This document shows positions 35,563 through 45,849 of a stretch of DNA of 64,000 bases, piece after piece. Positions within the stretch are counted from its first letter, which is position 1. Every line of letters starts with the position of its first letter. A program made the translations under genes and the position numbers. The notes under the pieces were generated by a model. It saw only the letters and a list, made by a program, of their open reading frames with translations. It ran no database searches and was not told the DNA's origin. The stretch is from Chitinophaga niabensis (GTDB taxonomy: Bacteria; Bacteroidota; Bacteroidia; Chitinophagales; Chitinophagaceae), in assembly GCF_900129465.1 (NCBI RefSeq), contig NZ_FSRA01000002.1, positions 2,046,001 through 2,110,000 of the forward strand, written 5' to 3'.

Positions 35563-37995
35563 ATGTTCAAAAATTACCTAGTCGTTACTTGGAGGTCGCT
35601 TTGGAAGAATAAAACTTTCTCAGCTATTAATATATCAGGCCTTGCTATTGGCCTTAGCGCATCATTAGTAATATACCTGCTGGTGAGCTATCATTTTGGC
35701 TTTAATAAGTTTGACAGAGATGGTGACCGGATTTACAGGATAGTATCTGACTTCGTTTTTACCGGCGTTGAGTATCATAATTCCGGTGTTACTTCTCCCC
35801 TTGGCAGGGCCGTTCAGAACGAACTTACAGGCTTTGATGAAGTGGCCGCCTTCCGTACATGGAATGATGGTGTAAAGGTAAGCGTGGCGGATGCGCATAA
35901 AAGCTTTAAAAAGCAAAGGAATATCATCTTTGCCAATGTTCACTATTTTAATCTCTTTCGTCATCAGTGGATTGCGGGTACTCCCGCCACTGCCTTACAG
36001 CAGCCTTACCAAACTGTATTGACTGCATCCAATGCACAGCTTTATTTCCCGGGGCTTTCGGCTAGCGAAATAATAGGCAGGGAGCTTTATTTCAATGACA
36101 CCGTGCGTACCACCGTTACCGGCATTGTAAATGACTTTAAAGAGAATACCGATTTTGCCTTTAAGATATTTGTATCCTATAGCACCCTAAGCACTACGGG
36201 CCTGAAGCCGGAGGACTGGGATCAATGGAGCAGCACTAACGGCGCTTCGCAACTCTTTGTGAAACTCTCTGCAGGTGCACAGGTGCCGCAGGTGGAAAAG
36301 GAGATCAATAAGCTATATAACAAATACAATAAGCCTGAGCCGGGGAATAATAATAAAACCTCCTACAGGCTGCAACCCCTGAACGACATTCATTTTAACA
36401 GTACTTATGGTGCATTTGGCCAACCGCTTGCTAATAAGCAAACCTTATACGGTCTGCTGGCTATTGCTGCTTTTTTATTATTGCTGGGCTGCATCAACTT
36501 TATCAATCTAACTACGGCGCAGGCTGCACAGCGCGCAAAGGAAATAGGTGTACGTAAAGCTATCGGCAGTTCCCAAAAGCAACTCATCCTTCAATTCCTG
36601 GGTGAGACTTTTCAGCTTACTTTAATTGCAGCGCTGCTGTCAATACTGCTAACGCCGCTGATCTTAAAAGCCTTCGCCGGTTTTATCCCTGAGGGCCTGG
36701 GGCTTAGTTTGGCAACACAGCCTGGCGTGCTTTTATTTTTAATCTTATTGATATTGCTGGTCACTGTGCTGTCCGGCTTTTATCCTGCCCTGGTATTAGC
36801 CGGTTACAATCCTGTGCAGACCTTAAAGAACCAGACTTACGCGAACGCCGGTAAAACGCGTAATGCATGGATGCGTAAATCCCTGACCGTATCACAGTTC
36901 GTAATTGCACAGGTGTTTATTCTGGCCACCGTTGTTGTCAGCAAACAGATCCATTATTCGCTTAACAAAGACCTTGGTTTTAAGAAGGATGCAATTGTTT
37001 ATTTCAGCACCAATGTTAATGAGCCGGATGCAAAGAAAAGGATTTCGCTGATGAACAAGCTGAAAGCGATACCTGAAATTGCCATGGTGAGCCTGGGCTC
37101 TGCGCCGCCTTCCTCCAATGGTAGCTGGTCCAGCACCATGAGATATAAAGATCTTGAAACAGATGTACAGGTTAAAATTGGCGATACCGGCTATCTTAAA
37201 TTATATGGCTTACAATTGCTTGCAGGGGAAAATATACAGCACAGCGATACTGTAAATGGGGTGCTCATCAATGAAAGATATGCGCAGATATTGGGCTTTG
37301 CCACATCGCAACAGGCAATAGGTCAGTACATAACCTGGGATGAAGAAAGACATGTGCCCATAACAGGAGTGATCGCAAATTTTCACCAGACCTCTTTACG
37401 TGAACCTATCAAGCCATTGATAATAGCTCACTGGAGCGCTAAAGCGAACACCTTTAGCATTGCCTTGTACCCGCAGAACAAGGCAGGTACGGCATGGAAG
37501 GCAGCTTTTGGGAAGATGGAGAAAGCATGGAAAGAAATATATCCGGAAGAAGATTTCTCTTATAGTTTTTTTAACGAAGAAATAGCCAGGTTCTACAAAA
37601 ATGAAAGGCAGATCTCCCGTCTGCTGATGTGGGCTGCAGCGCTGGCTATATTCATCAGCAGCCTCGGCCTGCTGGGGTTGGTCATTTATACTATCCGGCA
37701 GCGTACCAAAGAAATAGGTGTACGTAAAATACTCGGTGCTTCTGTTGTTCAGATCGTGACGCTGATCTCAAAAGAATTTATTCTGTTGGTCATTTTAGCA
37801 TTTATAATTGCTATACCGCTTGCATGGCTAAGTATGCACCAATGGCTGCAGCAATTTGCTTACAGGACGGGCATGAGTTCCTGGATATTTGTGGTCAGTG
37901 GGCTGGTCATGCTTTCTATTGCATTGCTTACGCTGGGGTTACAGACTATCAGGGCGGCATTAGTGAACCCGGTGAAGAGCCTGAGGGCGGAGTGA
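35563..37995 (+). CDS. FtsX/MacB-type ABC permease, fused two-domain form
   Basis: An 810-residue membrane protein with the family N-terminus (MFKNYLVVTWRSLWKNKTFSAINISGLAIG...). One helix near residues 22-43 is followed by a large periplasmic domain, an FtsX core of three helices (about 290-415), a second periplasmic domain and a second FtsX core (about 690-800). The KEIGVRKAIGSS and KEIGVRKILGAS loops are coupling motifs for an ATPase, and each precedes an FtsX core. No ATPase is encoded nearby. In Bacteroidota such proteins are usually mechanotransducing exporters of peptides or antibiotics. Confidence 0.92.
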   Translation: MFKNYLVVTWRSLWKNKTFSAINISGLAIGLSASLVIYLLVSYHFGFNKFDRDGDRIYRIVSDFVFTGVEYHNSGVTSPLGRAVQNELTGFDEVAAFRTWNDGVKVSVADAHKSFKKQRNIIFANVHYFNLFRHQWIAGTPATALQQPYQTVLTASNAQLYFPGLSASEIIGRELYFNDTVRTTVTGIVNDFKENTDFAFKIFVSYSTLSTTGLKPEDWDQWSSTNGASQLFVKLSAGAQVPQVEKEINKLYNKYNKPEPGNNNKTSYRLQPLNDIHFNSTYGAFGQPLANKQTLYGLLAIAAFLLLLGCINFINLTTAQAAQRAKEIGVRKAIGSSQKQLILQFLGETFQLTLIAALLSILLTPLILKAFAGFIPEGLGLSLATQPGVLLFLILLILLVTVLSGFYPALVLAGYNPVQTLKNQTYANAGKTRNAWMRKSLTVSQFVIAQVFILATVVVSKQIHYSLNKDLGFKKDAIVYFSTNVNEPDAKKRISLMNKLKAIPEIAMVSLGSAPPSSNGSWSSTMRYKDLETDVQVKIGDTGYLKLYGLQLLAGENIQHSDTVNGVLINERYAQILGFATSQQAIGQYITWDEERHVPITGVIANFHQTSLREPIKPLIIAHWSAKANTFSIALYPQNKAGTAWKAAFGKMEKAWKEIYPEEDFSYSFFNEEIARFYKNERQISRLLMWAAALAIFISSLGLLGLVIYTIRQRTKEIGVRKILGASVVQIVTLISKEFILLVILAFIIAIPLAWLSMHQWLQQFAYRTGMSSWIFVVSGLVMLSIALLTLGLQTIRAALVNPVKSLRAE

Positions 37996-38260
37996 CCGGG
38001 TGACCAAACAAGGCACTACGGACCTTTTCTTATTCGTTTACGCCTGCCACAGGAAGGCTGTAGAGACAAAAGCAAGCGCTACGATCTATACTTCATCAAC
38101 CCCTAACTCCACCACCTTTGACTTACCGGGGTAGAATTTGAGAAAGCAAATGGGTCGTTGTTTTTGGAAATAATGTGTACGCGGACGGTATCAAGGGATT
38201 GCAAATTCTGTATTGAGAAGTAGGCTTTTTCTTCTATTTAACAACCAAAGAAATCTAACC

Positions 38261-39343
38261 ATGCAGAAACTTATAATTTTTGGTCTGCAACTACTTCCAC
38301 TTTTGACAGTTGCTCAAACGGCAAAGCCTTTACAGAGTTCCCTTGAAGTATTTCCTGATAGCACCTGGGAAAGGATTATCAATCCGGGCGACTATGGCTG
38401 GAATAACAGAAAGTTAAAGCAACTTCGTGGTTTTATTATTGATAGCACTCACACTACGGGAATGGTGGTGATACAAAGTGGTAAAGTTTTGTTTGAATAT
38501 GGGGATGTACAAGAACTTAGTTATCTGGCTTCATGTAGGAAGAGCGTTCTTTCGATGCTATATGGCCCTTTTGTTACCAATGATAAGTTAAAGTTGAATA
38601 CTACCATTGAACAACTGGGACTTGACGATGTGGGTGGATTACTACCGATTGAAAAGAAAGCGACTATTAATGATTTACTCACGGCCCGCTCTGGTGTTTA
38701 CCATGCAGCCAGTAACGAAGGTGACGCTTCTGCTATGGCGCCTAAAAGAGGCAGTGTTACACCAGGCAGCTTTTGGCTATACAATAACTGGGACTTTAAT
38801 ATAGCGGGGTATATTCTGGAGCGGCAGACAGGTAAAAGCATATACGAGCTCATTGACTCTATACTGGCTAATCCACTACAGATGCAGGACTGGAGGATCG
38901 AAGCGCAAAGAAAGACCGGTGATACCACAAAGTCAAAATACAAGGCGTATCATATATGGTTTTCAACTCGTGATATGGCACGGTTAGGCTACCTTATGTT
39001 AAGGAACGGAAAGTGGAAAGATCAACAAGTGCTTCCTGCCAGCTGGGTAAAAACCACTACTTCAATTGTTACCACAAACAAGGAGGCTGAGCAAAACAAG
39101 ACCGCTTACTTTCATTTTGGTTATGGATACTTATGGTGGATCTGGGATGCACCATATAATAAAGGTGCCTATGAAGGCGCTTATTCCGCCACGGGTGCCT
39201 TTGGACAATTTATCACCGTTCTGCCAAAACTTGACCTTGTGATAGCTCATAAGACAAAGTATGAATATGAGCGACAAGTTTCTACTGAGCTTTATTTAAA
39301 AATTCTTGATAAATTATTAGCAGTCCGGGATGCTGAAAAGTAA
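38261..39343 (+). CDS. class C beta-lactamase-like serine hydrolase
   Basis: A 360-residue exported protein (signal peptide to about residue 19). It has the SxxK motif as SCRK at residues 91-94 with Ser 91 as nucleophile and a YNN at 174-176, as in the beta-lactamase/transpeptidase-like family. Many members are esterases or peptidases instead of beta-lactamases. The ATG at 38261 was chosen because it starts a clean signal peptide; the open frame begins 48 bases earlier. The codon use looks more AT-rich than in neighbouring genes, so it may be a later arrival. It stands alone. Confidence 0.85.
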   Translation: MQKLIIFGLQLLPLLTVAQTAKPLQSSLEVFPDSTWERIINPGDYGWNNRKLKQLRGFIIDSTHTTGMVVIQSGKVLFEYGDVQELSYLASCRKSVLSMLYGPFVTNDKLKLNTTIEQLGLDDVGGLLPIEKKATINDLLTARSGVYHAASNEGDASAMAPKRGSVTPGSFWLYNNWDFNIAGYILERQTGKSIYELIDSILANPLQMQDWRIEAQRKTGDTTKSKYKAYHIWFSTRDMARLGYLMLRNGKWKDQQVLPASWVKTTTSIVTTNKEAEQNKTAYFHFGYGYLWWIWDAPYNKGAYEGAYSATGAFGQFITVLPKLDLVIAHKTKYEYERQVSTELYLKILDKLLAVRDAEK

Positions 39344-39565
39344 ACCACGACTAACATAGCGGCGCATCATTTATAATTCAGCAAGTAAATTACAGCTGAA
39401 TATTTTCGGAAAAACGTTTATTTCTATTTCGTATTTTCCTACTGATAATTCGTTGGTCCTTAATAAATATTACTTTCGGCATCGGCAAGTGATCTCGTTC
39501 CTTTCCCCGGAAAAACTTCTTAATTCCCTATTTTATTCGTACATTTTCCTCATAATTCAACCCCT

Positions 39566-41779
39566 ATGAATTTCAGGCTTTGCCTGTTATGCACGTTCTC
39601 GCTTTTGCTTCTGACGGCTGCTGCACCTCGGGCACAATTCTATTCCAAAGATTCCGCGACAATATTCAAACTTATTGCAACCGCGGAAGAACATTTTTCC
39701 AATTCAATCTACGATTCCGCCCTACATTATTGCGACCTTGCAATCAATTACAGCCGGCACAATAACTATAAAAAAGGATTGGCTTTCGCGCTGATAGAAA
39801 GGACAGACATCCTCATAGACAAAGGAGATCTGGAAAATGCAGCCTTGCAAGCCGGTAGCACCAGGGAGATCGGTCAGCAACTGAAAGATTCCATGATTGT
39901 TGCTATTTCCCTTATGCAAATGGCACAAGTGAATATGTACGATAAAAAATATGACGAGGCCATTCCCTATTTTGAAAAAAGCGTACAGCATTATTTCGAA
40001 AAACATCCTTCCCGGTATGCCGCGCTTGCCTTCAACGATTTCGGATTTACCTATGGCATGAAAGGGGAGCTGGACAAAAAGGCCCATTGCCTGATCCGTT
40101 CCATCGATGTATATGAATCACTTGGAGATGGGTTCGATGGTGAAAAGGCCGCCGCTTATAACAATCTCGCCACTGTTTATTATGAGCTCAAACAAAGGGA
40201 TAAAACCATCGAATACGCGAAAAGATCCGTTGCCTACAGGGAAAAAGCCGGTGATATTTCCCGCCTTTCCCTTGGATGCTGTAACCTCAGCCAGTTCTAC
40301 CTTGGCGTGAATAACGAGGAAGCAAGACGATACCAGCGCCTCTGCGTAAAATATGCCGAGCAATCGGGCGACGAATCCCGTATCATTCATTCTTACATCA
40401 CTTCCTCCCTCATCGCAAGTGAACAAAAAGACAGCACTACGGCACTCGAATATGAAATGAAGATCATTTCCCTGCTGGAGAAGAATAGAAAGGATCCGCT
40501 GATGCTGGCCCGGCGCTATATTGCTGCGGGTATGGCTTTCATGAAAAAAGATTCAGTCCAGGCATTATCCTGGTTCAACAAATCCCTGGCACTGTCGGGT
40601 TCCCTGAACGACAAATTTAATCTTCGTGACCTTTATTATCAGCTTGCGATCTTTTACAAAGATCATCAGAACTATGAAGAAGCCTATCATTACTATGTCA
40701 GACATATCCTCTACAGGGACAGTATCATCAAAAACAATACAGCAACTGCTATCGCCGGTCTGGAAGCCAAATATGAAAGTGAAAAAAAAGACAACCTGAT
40801 TTCCCGCCTCAATACCGCTCAGGAGATTAAAACCCTGCAGATAGAAAAGCAGAAAGCCCTGCTGGCAGGAAATCTCGAAGAAGCAAGGAGGAAACAGAAC
40901 GAGATCATCCTGCTGTCTAAAGAAAAAGAAGTGCAAGACCTGAAGATCAGTCAGCAGGATGAAAAACTGGAAAAACAATTACTTCAGGTCAATTACAACC
41001 AGCAACAATTGGAGCTGGCGGCCAAAGAAAAACAATTGAAGGAGAAACAGCTGAAAAGCTCCCGCATGGTCCGTAACCTCCTGCTCACAAGCCTTCTTCT
41101 TTTATTGATCATTGGATTCTTCCTGTTCAACCGGTACCAGTTGAAACGAAAGATCCAGGAACAGGAAGCCCTGCTTGCCGTGCGTAATAATATCGCCAAA
41201 GACCTGCACGACGAGATCGGCTCCACGCTCACCAGCATTAGGATATTATCGGAAGTTTCCGGGAAAGACCTGCAAAAAGAAGGCAATAAAGTCTCAGGCT
41301 TCATTCAAAAGATCACTGAACAATCCGCTGCCGCCCAACAGGGCATCAGCGATATTGTGTGGGCAGTGAAACCTGAAAATGACAAGCTTGAAAATATGGT
41401 GGTCCGCATGCGTGAGTATGCTGCACAAACACTGGAAAGCAGAAATATTCAGACCTCCATCAGCATCGACGAAAAGCTGCTGGATACGAGTCTGGATATG
41501 CGGCAACGAAGAGATCTCTTCCTGATCTATAAAGAAGCGATCAATAACGTCTCCAAATATGCACAGGCAACAGAAGTGGACGTTATCATAACACAACAGG
41601 AACAAGAGCTGAACCTTACTATCCGGGACAATGGCATTGGTTTCAATGCTAACGGAACCCACAGCTCAAACGGGCTTAATAATATGCAGGCACGCGCAAA
41701 TGCATTGAACGGCACATTAAGCATTCACTCCGCCGAAGGACAGGGCACGCTTATCAGTCTAAAAATACCCGTTACATGA
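39566..41779 (+). CDS. TPR-containing sensor kinase, NarL-type
   Basis: A 737-residue sensor with a signal or membrane helix (residues 5-22), about seven tetratricopeptide-like helical repeats in the periplasm (residues 30-390), a long coiled coil (about 390-500), a membrane helix (about 513-532) and a HisKA_3 kinase domain. The phosphorylated His is at 548 (KDLHDEIGSTL), followed by an ATPase domain (EAINNVSKYAQ, DNGIGF, GLNNMQAR). Family knowledge: phosphorylates NarL-type regulators. Its stop overlaps the start of the regulator gene by four bases. Confidence 0.93.
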   Translation: MNFRLCLLCTFSLLLLTAAAPRAQFYSKDSATIFKLIATAEEHFSNSIYDSALHYCDLAINYSRHNNYKKGLAFALIERTDILIDKGDLENAALQAGSTREIGQQLKDSMIVAISLMQMAQVNMYDKKYDEAIPYFEKSVQHYFEKHPSRYAALAFNDFGFTYGMKGELDKKAHCLIRSIDVYESLGDGFDGEKAAAYNNLATVYYELKQRDKTIEYAKRSVAYREKAGDISRLSLGCCNLSQFYLGVNNEEARRYQRLCVKYAEQSGDESRIIHSYITSSLIASEQKDSTTALEYEMKIISLLEKNRKDPLMLARRYIAAGMAFMKKDSVQALSWFNKSLALSGSLNDKFNLRDLYYQLAIFYKDHQNYEEAYHYYVRHILYRDSIIKNNTATAIAGLEAKYESEKKDNLISRLNTAQEIKTLQIEKQKALLAGNLEEARRKQNEIILLSKEKEVQDLKISQQDEKLEKQLLQVNYNQQQLELAAKEKQLKEKQLKSSRMVRNLLLTSLLLLLIIGFFLFNRYQLKRKIQEQEALLAVRNNIAKDLHDEIGSTLTSIRILSEVSGKDLQKEGNKVSGFIQKITEQSAAAQQGISDIVWAVKPENDKLENMVVRMREYAAQTLESRNIQTSISIDEKLLDTSLDMRQRRDLFLIYKEAINNVSKYAQATEVDVIITQQEQELNLTIRDNGIGFNANGTHSSNGLNNMQARANALNGTLSIHSAEGQGTLISLKIPVT

Positions 41780-42411
41780 CGATAAAAGTATTGGCATATG
41801 ATGATAACGAAGTTATCCGCACCAGCATTGAAATACTGATAGCTTCAGAAGATGGCCTGGAACTGGTGGCCGCGATACCCAATGCGGAAACAGTGGAAAC
41901 GGATGTGAAAGAATTGCGTCCGGACGTTGTTCTGATGGATATTGATATGCCTGTTGTAGATGGTGTGACGGCGGTTAAAAAGATCCGGGAATTCAACCCG
42001 CAATTACCGGTGATCATGCTTACCATCTTCGATGATAATGAAAACATCTTTAAGGCTATTTGCGCAGGGGCATCAGGTTACCTGTTGAAGCAGAATATCA
42101 CGGGCGAAATTCCCGGGGCTATCCGCAATGTTCTGGAGGGCGGAGCCCCCATGACGGGAGCCATAGCAAAAAAAGTATTGCAAATGCTACCGCAAGCCCG
42201 TTCGGAAGAACCGGAGAAAGGAAATCTTTCCGCAAAAGAATCGGCTATCCTTCAGCTGCTGGTGAAAGGTTACAGTTATAAAATGATCGCCGGAGAACAG
42301 GGTATCAGTATCGATACCGTTCGTTTCCATATAAAAAAGATATACGATAAACTCCACGTACACTCCGCTACAGAAGCCGTTTCCAAGGCTATAAGGGATA
42401 AGCTGGTATAA
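41776..42411 (+). CDS. NarL/LuxR-family response regulator
   Basis: A 211-residue regulator: receiver domain with the acidic pair at residues 9-10 (YDDN), the phosphorylation Asp at 55 (VLMDIDMP), and the Lys in GYLLKQN, followed by a LuxR-type HTH (LSAKESAILQLLVKGYSYKM...TVRFHIKKIYDKL). It is translationally coupled to the TPR kinase (ATGA overlap) and so is almost surely its partner. The three exported proteins that follow are likely targets; a dyad upstream of their promoter (42417-42432) could be the binding site. Confidence 0.95.
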   Translation: MTIKVLAYDDNEVIRTSIEILIASEDGLELVAAIPNAETVETDVKELRPDVVLMDIDMPVVDGVTAVKKIREFNPQLPVIMLTIFDDNENIFKAICAGASGYLLKQNITGEIPGAIRNVLEGGAPMTGAIAKKVLQMLPQARSEEPEKGNLSAKESAILQLLVKGYSYKMIAGEQGISIDTVRFHIKKIYDKLHVHSATEAVSKAIRDKLV

Positions 42412-42416
42412 TGCAC

Positions 42417-42432
42417 CTACATGGATATGTAG
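42417..42432. promoter_or_regulatory. dyad, candidate operator
   Basis: CTACAT-GGAT-ATGTAG: two perfect 6-base arms around a 4-base centre, ending directly at the -33 TTG of the next promoter. Position and symmetry fit an activator site for the NarL-type regulator encoded just upstream. Confidence 0.4.
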
Positions 42433-42463
42433 TTGAATTCCCTTTACCGTGATCGTAGGTTTG
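42433..42463 (+). promoter_or_regulatory. promoter of the exported-protein genes
   Basis: TTG at 42433-42435, 20 bases, then TAGGTTTG at 42456-42463. It lies 38 bases before the ATG at 42502. Confidence 0.6.
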
Positions 42464-42501
42464 GGAGGATAAAATTTTTTCTTATCCCCAAAAATACAGT
42501 T

Positions 42502-43098
42502 ATGAAACAAACCTCTTCTATCTTCAAAACCAGTGGCTTGCTGTTGGCATTGATGATCATTACAGGCTCCGCCATTGCACAGATCAACATTCCGCCCGCC
42601 ATGCAAAAGTCGATCGTCAGCAACAGACTTCCTGCACACATCCAGCTGACAGAAGCACAGATGAAAAAGATCATGATCAAAAAGATTGATCTTTCTGCCA
42701 GCAAGATCAATTTTACCATCATAAAATGTAAGGACCGCTTTAACGCACACGTTGTTGTTGAAGGCGTGGTAAAGAACACGGGTGGGCTTGCCTATTCCTC
42801 CAACGCCAATCAACAATCCGCATTGCTGTACGAAGATAATGGCGGCAGACTCCAGCTAGTAGCATCGCAATCCTTCCAGAACCTGGCTCCGGGTGCAGAA
42901 GTAAAAGTATCTTATACAAGGCCCTGGAACCGGTCCTCCCCTGCAGAAGGCGAATTTCCCCCCAATTATGTACTGGTGATCGGCTTCGATCCGGATATCT
43001 ATATCGATGGAAACGACAGCAACGATGACAGTAATTATGGCAATAACAGGTTTACCAGATCTGCCGCCGAAGTCAACAGCAACTGGACCTGTAAATAA
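42502..43098 (+). CDS. exported protein of unknown function
   Basis: A 198-residue protein with a signal peptide (to about residue 26, SAIAQ). The start at 42502 was chosen because the longer frame begins upstream of the promoter. The mature part has a short helical start (PPAMQKSIVSNRLP) and then beta-rich sequence. The C-terminal end is Asn/Asp-rich (GNDSNDDSNYGNN), a pattern of surface proteins. I recognise no family. It is the first of three exported proteins behind the two-component genes. Confidence 0.75.
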   Translation: MKQTSSIFKTSGLLLALMIITGSAIAQINIPPAMQKSIVSNRLPAHIQLTEAQMKKIMIKKIDLSASKINFTIIKCKDRFNAHVVVEGVVKNTGGLAYSSNANQQSALLYEDNGGRLQLVASQSFQNLAPGAEVKVSYTRPWNRSSPAEGEFPPNYVLVIGFDPDIYIDGNDSNDDSNYGNNRFTRSAAEVNSNWTCK

Positions 43099-43149
43099 AT
43101 CAAAAAGCCGCTCCTGTACTTCAGGGCAGCCTTTTCCAAAAACATCAAT

Positions 43150-44472
43150 ATGAAAATGATCCTCGCGCTGTCCATCATACTGATGAGCGCAATAACTTTA
43201 CATGCACAGGTCTCTCTGCCCAAGAGAGTGGAACAAAGGGCAAAGGACAAATCCGGCAACAAAGTGGATGAAACTGTAGACAAAGGCATTGATTCCGCCT
43301 TTTCTAAAACAGGCCGGGCCATCGGTAACCTGTTCAAGAAAAAAGACAAAGGTAAAAAACAACAGAACGACCAGGAAAATGGTTCCGGTGCCGGAAATGA
43401 AGTAACCGGAACTGCCGAAAGAAAAAGCACCGGGAACATTTCCGGAGCTCCGAAGAACATCAACAGCACCACTGACTTTGTGCCTGGGGAAATGGTACTG
43501 TTTGAAGACGATTTTGAAAAAGATGCATTAGGAGATTTTCCTGCACAATGGAATACCAATGGAAGCGGAAAAGTGGTGACCATAGGAGGGCTGGATGGAA
43601 AATGGCTGGATGTGGTGCACAATTGTATTATTACCCCGGTTATGAATAGGCAATTACCGGAAAACAGCACCATAGAGTTTGATCTCTTCCTCAGATCGGA
43701 AACAGGGCGCAGCACACCGTTCATCCAGTTCGGGCTCACACAGGTGAAAGATATTCTGAGGGAAGACCTGTTCTACCAGGACCGCTTCTTTATCAACCTC
43801 CACCGGTATACGGAAGAAGATGGGAAAACCCTGGAATACGGATTGAAGAATGATATCATTGGCAACAAAAGTAATTTCCCGCTTACTTCTTATGTGAATA
43901 AAGTGCTGCATGTTGCGATTGCCGTTAATAAATCCCGGATCAGGCTCTACCTGGACAATAACAAGATCATCGATCTTCCACGGGCATTGACCAGTGCAAT
44001 GAGAAACACTTTTTTCCTGAACAATAATGCGGTGATACCTGCCTCCGAGATCGGCATGCTTATCAGTAATGTACGCATAGCATCGGCTGAAACAGATGCC
44101 CGTAGCCTGCTGGTCAAACAATTGATGGAAGAAGGGAAAGCGGTGACAAATGATATACTGTTCGATGTAAACAGTGACAAGCTCAGGCCGGAATCTTTCA
44201 GCATCATCAATCAGTTTGGAGATGCCTTGCAAAAAGAGCCTTCGCTGAAAATAAAGATCATTGGTCATACCGATAATGATGGCAATGATGCCAGCAACCT
44301 GGCATTGTCACAGAAAAGAGCGGTTGCCGTAAAAAGCTATATCACGGAAAAATATGCTGTAGCCGGCTCCAGGATCCAAACAGACGGAAAGGGTGAATCG
44401 CAGCCCGTGGCAGATAATGCCAGTGTGGGTGGCAAAGCAAAGAACCGTCGCGTAGAATTTGTAAAACTTTAA
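43150..44472 (+). CDS. exported OmpA-domain protein
   Basis: A 440-residue protein with signal peptide (to about residue 20). A Lys-rich linker (about 60-90) is followed by a lectin- or sugar-binding-like beta domain (about 115-325; DDFEKDALGDFPAQW at its start), then a C-terminal OmpA-like peptidoglycan-binding domain (NDILFDVNSDKLRPESF, GHTDNDG, RRVEFV). It would be anchored to peptidoglycan by the last domain. It lies 51 bases after the preceding gene. Confidence 0.9.
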   Translation: MKMILALSIILMSAITLHAQVSLPKRVEQRAKDKSGNKVDETVDKGIDSAFSKTGRAIGNLFKKKDKGKKQQNDQENGSGAGNEVTGTAERKSTGNISGAPKNINSTTDFVPGEMVLFEDDFEKDALGDFPAQWNTNGSGKVVTIGGLDGKWLDVVHNCIITPVMNRQLPENSTIEFDLFLRSETGRSTPFIQFGLTQVKDILREDLFYQDRFFINLHRYTEEDGKTLEYGLKNDIIGNKSNFPLTSYVNKVLHVAIAVNKSRIRLYLDNNKIIDLPRALTSAMRNTFFLNNNAVIPASEIGMLISNVRIASAETDARSLLVKQLMEEGKAVTNDILFDVNSDKLRPESFSIINQFGDALQKEPSLKIKIIGHTDNDGNDASNLALSQKRAVAVKSYITEKYAVAGSRIQTDGKGESQPVADNASVGGKAKNRRVEFVKL

Positions 44473-44482
44473 TTTCCCTGTC

Positions 44483-45715
44483 ATGAAAAATATTCTGCTG
44501 GCGTTTGTTCTGGTCGGTTTAGTCATAACAGATGCCACAGCTCAGCCCAGGAACCGGAGCAGGGATAGCCTGGGCGTGATTCCCTGGCGGGCTGCTGTAA
44601 AAAATGCACCTGTATTGACCGGCCATTCGGAGCCGCGCATTATTGTGCCACACGAGCAACCTTTATGTTTTCCTTTCGAGTTCGATCTGAAGATAAATAT
44701 TCCCGGTAAAACGGTGGAACAGGCAATGTTCATCAATAGCAATACCGGTGTGATCGGCTATTTGCCTCCGGCTGAAGGCGGACTGGTGAACATGCTGTTC
44801 CCGGAACTGGCTGATTTTTCTTTTTATATCATGAGCCTGAAGGGAAATACCTTTCACTATTCTACACGCAAAGGGAAAAATAATATCATAGAAAAATGGG
44901 TGTCTACAGGAAATACCAATACAGATCCGTACCGTATGGCCACAATCGATGTTTCCCGGCCGGCAGACCTGCAGCGTAAAGGTGTTACTGCTCCATACTG
45001 TAATGGAACCATGACGGCCATGGCATACCGTTTTGCCAGTTCCCCGGATATGACATGGTACCTGTACGGAGACCGGTTCCCTGAAAAGCTGCATCCACGG
45101 AAATTCCTTGGCAATTTTGGAGTGGGATATCTCTATACAGACGAAGGATTATATATTGTTACGGAGATCCAGGCTTCTTCTTATTCCTGCAGGGTAACGG
45201 ACATCCTGATCATGAACACCTGCCTGAATACAAGTGAATTTAAGGTGATGGAAGACGAGTATGTACGAGGACAAACGATAGCATTACAAAAAGAAAAAGA
45301 GAAACTGGAGAGCCAATCAGTTAGCGGCCCCTGCGCTTCCGAGCAGGCCATTTTACTGACCTTCAGAAAGGAACAGCAAAGGAAAAAGGAAGAGGCCCTC
45401 CGGGGGGCAGGCACCGGGAATATTCACCAGAATATAAATGCACAGAAGAGCATGCTGAGTATGATGGACCCGCTGGCCCTTGTACAGGAAAACATCCTTT
45501 CTGCTAAAGTAAGCATTTGCAAAATACAACATGCCCCTCGCGCCACATCGAGGAGTACGGCAAGACTAAGTTGCCTGACCAACCGGCTCAGTACGCTAAT
45601 GCGGCTTGAAGCCCAGATGAGGGCACTGGATGCACAATATGTTAATGAGCCAGGTAAGGCCTATGCAGAGAAAAGTAAGTTGTATATGCAGAATCTGCCG
45701 GGAGAATGTGACTGA
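44483..45715 (+). CDS. exported protein of unknown function, Cys-bearing
   Basis: A 410-residue protein with a signal peptide (to about residue 21). The N-terminal two thirds look like beta-rich, possibly propeller-like sequence (LDLKINIPGK-type strands); residues 255-330 are charged and helical (QKEKEKLESQ, FRKEQQRKKEEAL), suggesting a coiled coil. Cysteines recur near the end. No family was recognised. It is 10 bases after the OmpA-domain gene and ends the unit before a strong terminator. Confidence 0.75.
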   Translation: MKNILLAFVLVGLVITDATAQPRNRSRDSLGVIPWRAAVKNAPVLTGHSEPRIIVPHEQPLCFPFEFDLKINIPGKTVEQAMFINSNTGVIGYLPPAEGGLVNMLFPELADFSFYIMSLKGNTFHYSTRKGKNNIIEKWVSTGNTNTDPYRMATIDVSRPADLQRKGVTAPYCNGTMTAMAYRFASSPDMTWYLYGDRFPEKLHPRKFLGNFGVGYLYTDEGLYIVTEIQASSYSCRVTDILIMNTCLNTSEFKVMEDEYVRGQTIALQKEKEKLESQSVSGPCASEQAILLTFRKEQQRKKEEALRGAGTGNIHQNINAQKSMLSMMDPLALVQENILSAKVSICKIQHAPRATSRSTARLSCLTNRLSTLMRLEAQMRALDAQYVNEPGKAYAEKSKLYMQNLPGECD

Positions 45716-45734
45716 TATAGATTTGATATCTTTA

Positions 45735-45763
45735 GGCCGGGGTTTCACAACCCCGGCTTTTCT
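45735..45763 (+). terminator. terminator of the two-component/exported-protein unit
   Basis: GCCGGGGTT pairs with AACCCCGGC across a 4-base loop, then a T-rich tail. Confidence 0.9.
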
Positions 45764-45849
45764 ATTGTTTGAAGAAACTTAACTTGACAATTACAAGATA
45801 ATTTCTTTAACTTGTACTCATACCATTTAACCATTACAACCAAAACTCT

